DNA of 64,000 nucleotides from Angiostrongylus vasorum (lineage: Eukaryota; Nematoda; Chromadorea; Rhabditida; Metastrongylidae). Shown piece by piece: positions 32,801-44,350 of this stretch. Numbering within the stretch: position 1 is the stretch's first letter; every line of letters starts with the position of its first letter. The translations under genes and the position numbers were made by a program. The stretch lies in the NCBI GenBank assembly GCA_018806985.1, contig JADANN010000464.1, positions 1,149,501-1,213,500 on the forward strand. The letters run 5' to 3'. The notes under the pieces were generated by a model. It was not told where the DNA came from and searched no databases. It saw nothing but the letters and a program-made list of their open reading frames with translations.

Positions 32801-35800
32801 TGCAACGGTAGAGCAACGGCATTTCATTCCTGGTTCCTCAAAGGCGGCAGTCTGCAACGTCGATGCAACGGTTGTGCAACTTCATTTCATCCTGGTTCCT
32901 CAAAGGCGGTTCTCTGCAAGGTCGATGCAACGGTAGAGCAACGGCATTTCATCCTGGTTCCTCAAAGGCGGTACTCTGCAACGTCGATGCAACAGTAGCG
33001 CAACGGCATTTCATCCTGGTTCCTCAAAGGCGGTTCTCTGTAAGGTCGATGCAACGGTTGTGCAACGGCATTTCATCCTGGTTCCTCAAAGGTAGTTCTC
33101 TGCAACGTCGATGCAACGGTAGTGCAACGGCATTTCATCCTGGTTCCTCAAAGGCGGTTCTCTGCAACGTCGATGCAACGGTAGTGCAACGGCATTTCAT
33201 TCCTGGTTCCTCAAAGGCGGTCCTCTGTAAGGTCGATGCAACGGTTGTGCAACGGCATTTCATCCTGGTTCCTCAAAGGTAGTACTCTGCAAAGTCGATG
33301 CAACGGTAGAGCAACGGCATTTCATCCTGGTTCCTGAAAGGCGGTTCTCTGTAAGGTCGATGCAACGGTAGAGCAACGGCATTTCATCCTGGTTCCTCAA
33401 AGGCGGTTCTCTGCAATGTCGATGCAACGGTAGTGCAACGGCATTTCATTCCTGGTTCCTCAAAGGCGGTCCTCTGTAAGGTCGATGCAACGGTTGTGCA
33501 ACGGCATTTCATCCTGGTTCCTCAAAGGTAGTACTCTGCAACGTCGATGCAACGGTAGAGCAACGGCATTTCATCCTGGTTCCTCGAAAGGCGGTTCTCT
33601 GCAAAGGTCGATGCAACGGTAGAGCAACGGCATTTCATCCTGGTTCCTGAAAGGTAGTTCTCTGCAACGTCGATGCAACGGTAGAGCAACGGCATTTCAT
33701 CCTGGTTCCTCAAAGGCGGTTCTCTGCAATGTCGATGCAACGGTAGTGCAACGGCATTTCATCCTGGTTCCTCAAAGGCGGTTCTCTGTAGCGTCGATGC
33801 AACGGTAGAGCAACGGCATTTCATCCTGGTTCCTCAAAGGGTAGTTCTCTGCAACGTCGATGCAACGGTAGTGCAACGGCATTTCATCCTGGTTCCTCAA
33901 AGGCGGTTCTCTGTAAAGGTCGATGCAACGGTAGAGCAACAGCATTTCATCCTGGTTCCTCAAAGGTAGTACTCTGCAACGTCGATGCAACGGTAGTGCA
34001 ACGGCATTTCATCCTGGTTCCTCAAAGGCGGTTCTCTGCAACGTCGATGCAACGGTAGTGCAACGGCATCTCATCCTGGTTCCTCAAAGGAGGTTCTCTG
34101 CAACGTCGATGCAACGGTAGAGCAACGGCATTTCATCCTGGTCCCTCAAAGGCGGTTCTCTGCAAGGTCGATGCAACGGTAGAGCAACAGCATTTCATCC
34201 TGGTTCCTGAAAGGTAGTTCTCGGCAACGTCGATGCAACGCTAGTGCAACGGCATTTCATCCTGGTTCCTCAAAGGCGGTTCTCTGCCACGTCGATGCAA
34301 CGGTAGAGCAACGGCATTTCTTCCTGATTCCTCAAAGGCGGTTCTCTGCAATGTCGATGCAGCAGTAGTGCAACGGCATTTCATCCTGGTTCCTCAACGG
34401 CGGTTCTCTGTAAGGTCGATGCAACGGTAGAGCAACAGCATTTCATCCTGGTTCCTGAAAGGTAGTTCTCGGCAACGTCGATGCAACGGTGGAGCAACGG
34501 CATTTCTTCCTGGTTCCTCAAAGGCAGTGCTCTGCAAATCCGATGCAACGATAGAGCAACGGCATTTCATCCTGGTTCCTCAAAGGTAGTACTCTGCAAA
34601 GTCGATGCAACGGTAGAGCAACGGCATTTATTCCTGTTTCCTCAAAGGCGGCAGTCTGCAACGTCGATACAACGGTTTTGCAACTTCATTTCATCCTGGT
34701 TCCTCAAAGGCGGTTCTCTGTAAGGTCGATGCAACGGTAGAGCAACGGCATTTCATCCTGGTTCCTCAAAGGTAGTGCTCTGCAAATCCGATGCAACGGT
34801 AGAGCAACGGCATTTCATCCTGGTTCCTCAAAGGCGGTCCTCTGTAAGGTCGATGCAACGGTAGAGCAACGGCATTTCTTCCTGCTTCCTCAAAGGCGGT
34901 TCTCTGCAATGTCGATGCGACGGTAGAGCAACTGCATTTCATCATGTTCCCTCAAAGGCGGTTCTCTGCAAGGTCGATGCAACGGTAGAGCAACAGCATT
35001 TCATCCTGGTTCCTGAAAGGTAGTACTCTGCAATGTTGATGCAACGGTAGTGCAACGGCATTTCATTCTGGTTCCTCAAAGGTAGTACTCTGCAACGTCG
35101 ATGCAACGGTAGAGCAACGGCATTTCATCCTGGTTCCTCAAAGGTAGTACTCTGTAAGGTCGATGCAACGGTGGAGCAACGGCATTTCATCCTGGTTCCT
35201 GAAAGGCGGTTCTCTGTAAGGTCGATGCAACGGTAGTGCAACGACATCTCATTCTGGTTCCTCAAAGGCGGTTCTCTGCAACGTCGATGCAACGGTAGAG
35301 CAACGGCATTTCTTCCTGGTTCCTCAAAGGCGGTTCTCTGCAATGTCGATGCAGCGGTAGTGCAACGGCATTTCATCCTGGTTCCTCAAAGGCGGTTCTC
35401 TGTAAGGTCGATGCAACGGTAGAGCAACGGCATTTCATCCTGGTTCCTCAAAGGGTAGTTCTCTGCAACGTCGATGCAACGGTAGAGCAACGGCATTTCA
35501 TCCTGGTTCCTCAAAGGCGGTTCTCTGCAAAGGTCGATGCAACGGTAGAGCAACGGCATTTCATCCTGGTTCCTCAAAGGTAGTACTCTGCAATGTCGAT
35601 GCAACGGTAGTGCAACGGCATTTCATTCTGGTTCCTCAAAGGTAGTACTCTGCAAAGGTCGATGCAACGGTAGAGCAACGGCATTTCATCCTGGTTCCTG
35701 AAAGGCGGTTCTCTGTAAGGTCGATGCAACGGTAGTGCAACGGCATCTCATCCTGGTTCCTCAAAGGCGGTTCTCTGCCACGTCGATGCAACGGTAGAGC

Positions 35801-36360
35801 AACGGCATTTCTTCCTGCTTCCTCAAAGGCGGTTCTCTGCAATGTCGATGCAGCGGTAGTGCAACGGCATTTCATCCTGGTTCCTCAACGGCGGTTCTCT
35901 GTAAGGTCGATGCAACGGTAGAGCAACGGCATTTCATCCTGGTTCCTGAAAGGTAGTTCTCGGCAACGTCGATGCAACGGTGGAGCAACGGCATTTCTTC
36001 CTGCTTCCTCAAAGGCGGTTCTCTGTAAGGTCGATGCAACGGTAGAGCAACGGCATTTCATCCTGGTTCCTCAAAGGTAGTGCTCTGCAAATCCGATGCA
36101 ACGGTAGAGCAACGGCATTTCATCCTGGTTCCTCAAAGGTAGTACTCTGCAAAGTCGATGCAACGGTAGAGCAACGGCATTTATTCCTGGTTCCTCAAAG
36201 GCGGCAGTCTGCAACGTCAATACAACAATTTTGCAACTTCATTTCATCCTGGTTCCTCAAAGGCGGTTCTCTGTAAGGTCGATGCAACGGTAGAGCAACG
36301 GCATTTCTTCCTGCTTCCTCAAAGGCGGTTCTCTGCAATGTCGATGCAGCAGTAGCGCAA

Positions 36361-36905
36361 CGGCATTTCATCCTGGTTCCTCAAAGGCGGTTCTCTGTAA
36401 GGTCGATGCAACGGTTGTGCAACGGCATTTCATCCTGGTTCCTCAAAGGTAGTAGTCTGCAAAGTCGATGCAACGGTAGAGCAACGGCATTTCATCCTGG
36501 TTCCTGAAAGGCGGTTCTCTGTAAGGTCGATGCAACGGTAGAGCAACGGCATTTCATCCTGGTTCCTCATAGGCGGTTCTCTGCAATGTCGATGCAGCGG
36601 TAGTGCAAACGGCATTTATTCCTGGTTCCTCAAAGGCGGTCCTCTGTAAGGTCGATGCAACGGTTGTGCAACGGCATTTCATCCTGGTTCCTCAAAGGTA
36701 GTAGTCTGCAAAGTCGATGCAACGGTAGAGCAACGGCATTTCATCCTGGTTCCTGAAAGGCGGTTCTCTGTAAGGTCGATGCAACGGTAGAGCAACGGCA
36801 TTTCATCCTGGTTCCTCATAGGCGGTTCTCTGCAATGTCGATGCAGCGGTAGTGCAAACGGCATTTATTCCTGGTTCCTCAAAGGCGGTCCTCTGTAAGG
36901 TCGAT
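36361..36905 (+). repeat. 249-bp higher-order repeat (four monomers), tandem
   Basis: Positions 36361-36609 are repeated with almost no change at 36610-36858, and the next copy starts at 36859. Each contains the diagnostic GGCGGTCCTCTGTAAGG, CGGTTGTGCAACGG, GGTAGTAGTCTGC and CTCATAGGCGG variants. Related 249-bp units occur at about 25875, 33205 and 33455. One monomer per unit is 63 bp, giving 4 x 62 + 1. Confidence 0.7.
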
Positions 36906-39900
36906 GCAACGGTTGTGCAACGGCATTTCATCCTGGTTCCTCAAAGGTAGTACTCTGCAAAGGTCGATGCAACGGTAGAGCAACGGCATTTCATCCTGGT
37001 TCCTGGAAGGCGGTTCTCTGTAAGGTCGATGCAACGGTAGAGCAACAGCATTTCATCCTGGTTCCTGAAAGGTAGTTCTCGGCAACGTCGATGCAACGGT
37101 AGAGCAACGGCATTTCTTCCTGCTTCCTCAAAGGCGGTTCTCTGCAATGTCGATGCAGCAGTAGTGCAACGGCATTTCATCCTGGTTCCTCAAAGGCGGT
37201 TCTCTGTAGGGTCGATGCAACGGTAGAGCAACGGCATTTCTTCCTGGTTCCTCAAGGGTACTTCTCTGCAACGTCGATGCAACGCTAGTGCAACGGCATT
37301 TCATCCTGGTTCCTCAAAGGCGGTTCTCTGTAAGGTCGATGCAACGGTAGAGCAACAGCATTTCATCCTGGTTCCCTCAAAGGTAGTACTCTGCAACGTC
37401 GATGCAACGGTAGTGCAATGGCATTTCATCCTGGTTCCTCAAAGGCGGTTCTCTGCCACGACGATGCAACGGTAGTGCAACGGCATCTCATCCTGGTTCC
37501 TCAAAGGAGGTTCTCTGCCACGTCGATGCAACGGTAGAGCAACGGCATTTCATCCTGGTCCCTCAAAGGCGGTTCTCTGCAAGGTCGATGCAACGGTAGA
37601 GCAACAGCATTTCATCCTGGTTCCTGAAAGGTAGTTCTCGGCAACGTCGATGCAACGCTAGTGCAACGGCATTTCATCCTGGTTCCTCAAAGGCGGTTCT
37701 CTGCCACGTCGATGCAACGGTAGAGCAACGGCATTTCTTCCTGATTCCTCAAAGGCGGTTCTCTGCAATGTCGATGCAGCGGTAGTGCAACGGCATTTCA
37801 TCCTGGTTCCTCAACGGCGGTTCTCTGTAAGGTCGATGCAACGGTAGAGCAACAGCATTTCATCCTGGTTCCTGAAAGGTAGTTCTCGGCAACGTCGATG
37901 CAACGGTGGAGCAACGGCATTTCATTCCTGTTTCCTCAAAGGCGGTACTCTGCAACGTCGATGCAACGGTTTGAGCAACGGCATTTCATCCTGGTTCCTC
38001 AAAGGCGGTTCTCTGCAAAGGTCGATGCAACGGTAGAGCAACGGCATTTCATCCTGGTTCCTCAAAGGTAGTGCTCTGCAACGTCGATGCAACGGTAGAG
38101 CAACGGCATTTCATCCTGGTTCCTCAAAGGCGGTTCTCTGTAAGGTCGATGCAACGGTAGAGCAACGGCATTTCATCCTGGTTCCTCAAAGGCGGTTCTC
38201 TGCAATGTCGATGCGACGGTAGAGCAACTGCATTTCATCCTGGTTCCTCAAAGGCGGTTCTCTGCAACGTCGATGCAACGGTAGAGCAACGGCATTTCAT
38301 CCTGTTCCCTCAAAGGCGGTTCTCTGCAAGGTCGATGCAACGGTAGAGCAACAGCATTTCATCCTGGTTCCTGAAAGGTAGTTCTCTGCAATGTTGATGC
38401 AACGGTAGTGCAACGGCATTTCATTCTGGTTCCTCAAAGGTAGTACTCTGCAACGTCGATGCAACGGTAGTGCAATGGCATTTCATCCTGGTTCCTCAAA
38501 GGCGGTTCTCTGCGACGTTGATGCAACGGTGGAGCAACGGCATTTCATCCTGGTTCCTCAAAGGCGGTTCTCTGTAAGGTCGATGCAACGGTAGAGCAAC
38601 GGCATTTCTTCATGGTTCCTCAAAGGCAGTTTCTCTGTAACGTCGATGCAACGGTAGTGCAACGGCATTTCATCCTGGTTCCTCAAAGGTAGTACTCTGC
38701 AAAGTCGATGCAACGGTAGAGCAACGACATTTCATCCTGGTTCCCTGAAAGGCGGTTCTCTGCAACGTCGATGCAACGGTAGAGCAACGGCATTTCATCC
38801 TGGTTCCTCAAAGGTAGTACTCTGCAACGTCGATGCAACGGTAGTGCAACTGCATTTCATCCTGGTTCCCTCAAAGGCGGTTCTCTGCAACGTCGATGCA
38901 ACGGTAGTGCAACGGCATTTCATCCTGGTTCCTCAAAGGCGGTATCTCTGCAACGTCGATGCAACGGTAGTGCAACGGCATTTCATCCTGGTTCCTCAAA
39001 GGCGGTTCTCTGTAAGGTCGATGCAACGGTAGTGCAACGGCATTTCATCCTGGTTCCTCAAAGGTAGTTCTCTGCAACGTCGATGCAACGGTAGTGCAAC
39101 GGCATTTCATCCTGGTTCCTCAAAGGCGGTTCTCTGCAACGTCGATGCAACGGTAGTGCAACGGCATTTCATCCTGGTTCCTCAAAGGCAGTTCTCTGCA
39201 ACGTCGATGCAACGGTTGTGCAACGTCATTTCATCCTGGTTCCTCAAAGGCGGTTCTCTGCAACGTCGATGCAACGGTAGTGCAACGGCATTTCATCCTG
39301 GTTCCTCAAAGGTGGTACTCTGCAACGTCGATGCAACGGTAGTGCAACGGCATTTCATCCTGGTTCCTCAAAGGCGGTTCTCTGTAAGGTCGATGCAACG
39401 GTAGAGCAACGGCATTTCATCCTGGTTCCTCAAAGGCGGTTCTCTGCAACGTCGATGCAACGGTAGTGCAACGGCATTTCATCCTGGTTCCTCAAAGGTA
39501 GTACTCTGCAACGTCGATGCAACGGTAGAGCAACGGCATTTCATCCTGGTTCCCTCAAAGGCGGTTCTCTGCAATGTCGATGCAACGGTAGTGCAACGGC
39601 ATTTCATTCCTGGTTCCTCAAAGGTAGTACTCTGCAAACGTCGATGCAACGGTAGAGCAACGGCATTTCATCCTGGTTCCTCAAAGGCGGTTCTCTGTAA
39701 GGTCGATGCAACGGTTGTGCAACGGCATTTCTTCCTGGTTCCTCAAAGGCGGTTCTCTGTAAACGTCGATGCAACGGTAGAGCAACGGCATTTCATCCTG
39801 GTTCCTCAAAGGCGGTTCTCTGCAAAGGTCGATGCAACGGTAGTGCAACGGCATTTCTTCCTGGTTCCTCAAAGGCAGTTCTCTGTAACGTCGATGCAAC

Positions 39901-42553
39901 GGTAGTGCAACGGCATTTCATCCTGGTTCCTCAAAGGTAGTACTCTGCAATGTCGATGCAACGGTAGTGCAACGGCATTTCATCCTGGTTCCTCAAAGGC
40001 GGTTCTCTGCAACGTCGATGCAACGGTAGTGCAACGGCATTTCATCCTGGTTCCTCAAAGGCGGTTCTCTGCAACGTCGATGCAACGGTAGTGCAACGGC
40101 ATTTCATCCTGGTTCCCTCAAAGGCGGTTCTCTGCAACGTCGATGCAACGGTAGTGCAACGGCATTTCATCCTGGTTCCTCAAAGGTGGTTCTCTGCAAC
40201 GTCGATGCAACGGTAGTGCAACGGCATTTCATCCTGGTTCCTCAAAGGCGGTTCTCTGCAAACGTCGATGCAACGGTAGTGCAACGGCATTTCATCCTGG
40301 TTCCTCAAAGGCGGTTCTCTGTAAGGTCGATGCAACGGTAGTGCAACGGCATTTCATCCTGGTTCCTCAAAGGTAGTTCTCTGCAACGTCGATGCAACGG
40401 TAGTGCAACGGCATTTCATCCTGGTTCCTCAAAGGCGGTTCTCTGCAAGGTCGATGCAACGGTAGTGCAACGGCATTTCATCCTGGTTCCTCAAAGGTAG
40501 TTCTCTGCAACGTCGATGCAACGGTAGTGCAACGGCATTTCATCCTGGTTCCTCAAAGGTGGTTCTCTGCAACGTCGATGCAACGGTAGTGCAACGGCAT
40601 TTCATCCTGGTTCCTCAAAGGCGGTTCTCTGCAACGTCGATGCAACGGTAGTGCAACGGCATTTCATCCTGGTTCCTCAAAGGCGGTTCTCTGCAACGTC
40701 GATGCAACGGTAGTGCAACGGCATTTCATCCTGGTTCCTCAAAGGCGGTTCTCTGCAACGTCGATGCAACGGTAGTGCAACGGCATTTCATCCTGGTTCC
40801 TCAAAGGCAGTACTCTGCAACGTCGATGCAACGGTAGTGCAACGGCATTTCATCCTGGTTCCTCAAAGGTAGTTCTCTGCAACGTCGATGCAACGGTAGA
40901 GCAACGGCATTTCATCCTGGTTCCTCAAAGGCGGTTCTCTGCAAGGTCGATGCAACGGTAGTGCAACGGCATTTCATCCTGGTTCCTCAAAGGCGGTTCT
41001 CTGCAACGTCGATGCAACGGTAGTGCAACGGCATTTCATCCTGGTTCCTCAAAGGCGGTTCTCTGCAACGTCGATGCAACGGTAGTGCAACGGCATTTCA
41101 TCCTGGTTCCTCAAAGGCGGTTCTCTGTAAACGTCGATGCAACGGTAGTGCAACGGCATTTCATCCTGGTTCCTCAAAGGCAGTTCTCTGCAACGTCGAT
41201 GCAACGGTAGTGCAACGGCATTTCATCCTGGTTCCTCAAAGGTGGTTCTCTGCAACGTCGATGCAACGGTAGAGCAACGGCATTTCATCCTGGTTCCCTC
41301 AAAGGCGGTTCTCTGCAACGTCGATGCAACGGTAGAGCAACGGCATTTCATCCTGGTTCCTCAAAGGCGGTTCTCTGCAAGGTCGATGCAACGGTAGTGC
41401 AACGGCATTTCATCCTGGTTCCTCAAAGGTAGTACTCTGCAAACGTCGATGCAACGGTAGAGCAACGGCATTTCATTCCTGGTTCCTCAAAGGTAGTTCT
41501 CTGCAACGTCGATGCAACGGTAGTGCAACGGCATTTCATCCTGGTTCCTCAAAGGCGGTTCTCTGCAACGTCGATGCAACGGTAGAGCAACGGCATTTCA
41601 TCCTGGTTCCTCAAAGGCGGTTCTCTGCAAAGTCGATGCAACGGTAGAGCAACGGCATTTCTTCCTGGTTCCTCAAAGGCGGTTCTCTGTAACGCCGATG
41701 CAACGGTAGTGCAACGGCATTTCATCCTGGTTCCTCAAAGGTAGTACTCTGCAAAGTCGATGCAACGGTAGAGCAACGGCATTTCATCCTGGTTCCTCAA
41801 AGGCAGTTCTCTGCAACGTCGATGCAACGGTAGAGCAACGGCATTTCATCCTGGTTCCCTCAAAGGCGGTTCTCTGCAAGGTCGATGCAACGGTAGTGCA
41901 ACGGCATTTCATCCTGGTTCCTCAAAGGTAGTATCTCTGCAAAGTCGATGCAACGGTAGAGCAACTGCAGCATTTCATCTTGGTTCCTCAAAGGTAGTAC
42001 CCTGCAACGCCGATGCAACGGTAGAGCAACTGCATTTCATCATGTTCCCTCAAAGGCGGTTCTCTGCAATGTCGATGCAGCGGTAGTGCAACGGCATTTA
42101 TTCCCTGGTTCCTCAAAGGTAGTACTCTGCAAAGTCGATGCAACGGTAGAGCAACGGCATTTCATCCTGGTTCCTGAAAGGCGGCTCTCTGTAAGGTCGA
42201 TGCAACGGTTGTGAAACGGAATTTCTTCCTGGTTCCTCAAAGGCGGTTCTCTGTAAGGTCGATGCAACGGTGGAGCAACGGCATTTCATCCTGGTTCCTC
42301 AAAGGCGGTTCTCTGCAAGGTCGATGCAACGGTAGAGCAACGGCATTTCTTCATGGTTCCTCAAAGGCAGTTTCTCTGTAACGCCGATGCAACGGTAGTG
42401 CAACGGCATTTCATTCTGGTTCCTCAAAGGTAGTACTCTGCAACGTCGATGCAACGGTAGTGCAATGGCATTTCATCCTGGTTCCTCAAAGCCGGTTCTC
42501 TGCCACGTCGATGCAACGGTAGTGCAACGGCATCTCATCCTGGTTCCTCAAAG

Positions 42554-42653
42554 NNNNNNNNNNNNNNNNNNNNNNNNNNNNNNNNNNNNNNNNNNNNNNN
42601 NNNNNNNNNNNNNNNNNNNNNNNNNNNNNNNNNNNNNNNNNNNNNNNNNNNNN
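42554..42653. other. Assembly gap (100 N)
   Basis: Exactly 100 N within the satellite near its right end. This is a conventional gap of unknown size, so the true array length is not known. Confidence 1.
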
Positions 42654-42960
42654 ACGTCGATGCAACGGTAGTGCAACGGCATTACATTATAGTTCCTCAA
42701 AGGTGGGTCTCTGCAACATCAATGCAACGGTGCCGCAACGGTGTTGCATTTTCTTGCATTATACGCGTTATTACGCACCGTGGATGCAACTGTTCCGCAA
42801 TGGTATTGCATTCTCGTGCTTCATAGGTGGAGCTCTGCTACGTCGAAGCAACTGTAGGGCAACGGCATTACATCGTTCTTCCTCAAAGAAGGTATTCTGC
42901 ATCGTCGATGCAACGGCACAGCAGAGGCATTGAATCCTTGTGCTTTCCCAGCTGGATTCT

Positions 42961-43784
42961 GCACCGTCAATTCAAGAGAACAGAACTACTGAAGTATAAG
43001 ATGTTAAATAGACTCGATATATGGTACGCCCGCAAGTTCCTAATCGACACTGAATAATTTGTCTTTTTACTGTTGTTTTTAACATCATGTCTTTAAGGTG
43101 TAGACGATACCATTCTTTGAGTTTGAAATTTTAGCTTTCTTCTGCACCTCTCCTTTAGTTGCATCGGTGCTGTCGATCTCTTCGGAAAGTTCGGCTGCTT
43201 GTCTCCTCAAAGCAGTCGTCATAAAGCCTTAGAAGCACAGCTTTACTATTTCCTATAAATTAAATTTTTTTATTCTGGACATGCCAATTCGGAAGATGAT
43301 TTGGTAAACTCCTTCTTCAAAATAGAGCTTGAAAACCGACTTGTTTAAATTTGCCCCTTTATCCGTCAATTTCCTTAGGACCCCCAGCTAAAGTCGTAAA
43401 TGGAGGTCCAGAAAACCAACTTTAGGATAAAGTGTGATAATGGCACCTCAAACCTCTTGCTGATTTCTTTTTTTGTTTATCTGTGGGGGCTCCGATTTTC
43501 TTCCCCTTTGCTTCTGTTACACCAGTGAAATTAGGTCAAGAGGAATCCATGGCGATTCTCTCTTAAAGGAGTCGTGCTTCGAAGTAGAGAAATTTCAGTT
43601 GTTGTACTAGGTTCAGCTCGGTTATTTTGTTGACTTTAGTCGTCTGAGCTCTCTCTATGAGAGCACTTTTTTATCGTCGCCATCATTCACCTTACACTGC
43701 GTCACTATTTTAGTATGGTGTTTAAAACCATGCCTGCAACAATTCCTCAGTTTTTTCGATATTTCGCTATATTATAGTGAAATC
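42961..43784. other. No gene recognised
   Basis: About 0.8 kb between the satellite edge and an F3 repeat, T-rich, with no supported exon or element. Confidence 0.4.
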
Positions 43785-44190
43785 CTCACAACTTTTGCCG
43801 CCCCGTCGTGGCCGGGAGGTGTTTCTGGGTGTCGGACTGCGATGTACAGTGGGAAGACTCATCCCCTGGCAAGGTCTCCCAAGCTGAGGAGGATTCCGGC
43901 GTTTCCAGTAGGAAACCCGGCTGAGAATAAACAATTGCCAAGATCAACCACCGTCCTGGTATCAAACTAGTCGCGTGGTGACAGATCCCTCTCTGATGCA
44001 CAAAGGCTGCGACTGCCTGTGGTGGTGAAGACCTGGAGCAGACTTTGGCCAGGCTGACCTCGCGATTCCAGGAAGCCACAATGGCTTAACCAGCAAATCT
44101 CCGAAAAGTAGAGAATATGTCAGGGGACCGCACAACCAGTGACGATGGACATTCAAGTATCAAGTATCAAGTATCGGGAAATTCTTCTAA
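43785..44190 (+). repeat. Dispersed family F3, near full-length
   Basis: The most complete F3 copy: GGGAGGTGTTTCTGGGTGTC, GGACTGCGATGTACAGTGGG, ACCGTCCTGGTATCAAAC, GATGCACAAAGGCTGCGAC, GCAGACTTTGGCCAGGC, GGGGACCGCACAACCAGTG, and a tail of three AAGTATC units at about 44155-44178. The short tandem tail is typical of RTE-type retroposition. It abuts a possible exon at 44202. Confidence 0.7.
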
Positions 44191-44201
44191 GTATCAATTA
44201 G

Positions 44202-44350
44202 GACTCGCTGATGAGATATTCTTCGTTAAAAGCGCCAAAGCGAGAGGGAAATATCTATCATGCTTTCGAGGAGGCACTACGCGTTGTTTTTGAGGTCAAC
44301 ATGTCATCACTTAGAGAAACTTCTCCTCCACTTCCACCAAGTGATTGCGG
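44202..44350 (+). CDS. Possible exon of a Rho-like small GTPase
   Basis: An open exon-like segment between an AATTAG acceptor and a GTAAGC donor. It reads MRYSSLKAPKREGNIYHAF, EEALRVVFEVN, then SSLRETSPPLPPSDCG. The order resembles the C-terminal helix of Rho/Rac GTPases (an SA-K/T-R-G....FEEA.R.V helix), followed by a proline-rich hypervariable tail. The nucleotide-binding part would lie upstream, where only F3 is found, and no downstream exon is identified. It may be a genuine exon of a gene extending off-view or a relic. Confidence 0.3.

Larger units (their letters stand above)
22352..42960 (+). repeat. 62-bp satellite array, about 330 copies
   Basis: A tandem array with period 62 bp (variants 61-64). 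The typical monomer runs GCAACGGCATTTCATCCTGG, TTCCTCAAAGGCGGTTC, TCTGCAACGTCGAT, GCAACGGTAGT. Variable positions define monomer types: GGCGGTTC versus GGTAGTAC, CAACGTCG versus TAAGGTCG, CAAAGTCG or CAATGTCG, and TAGTGC versus TAGAGC, TTGTGC or TGGAGC. The 7-mer GCAACGG occurs twice per monomer, 12 bases apart. The first unit and the last five (42654-42960) are diverged. Open frames across it exist because a TAG is lost in some variants; since 62 is not a multiple of 3, a frame repeats only every 186 bp. I see no reason to call it coding. Confidence 0.97.

Noticed and set aside
32863..33282. Long open frames (up to 139 codons) across the satellite, both strands
   Set aside because: They follow from monomers that lack the TAG or TGA positions in some variants. 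The frame shifts every 62 bases, there is no splice or start context, and similar frames arise all along the array.
22352..42960. CRISPR-like array
   Set aside because: The repeats are contiguous with no unique spacers, and the genome is eukaryotic. It is a tandem satellite.
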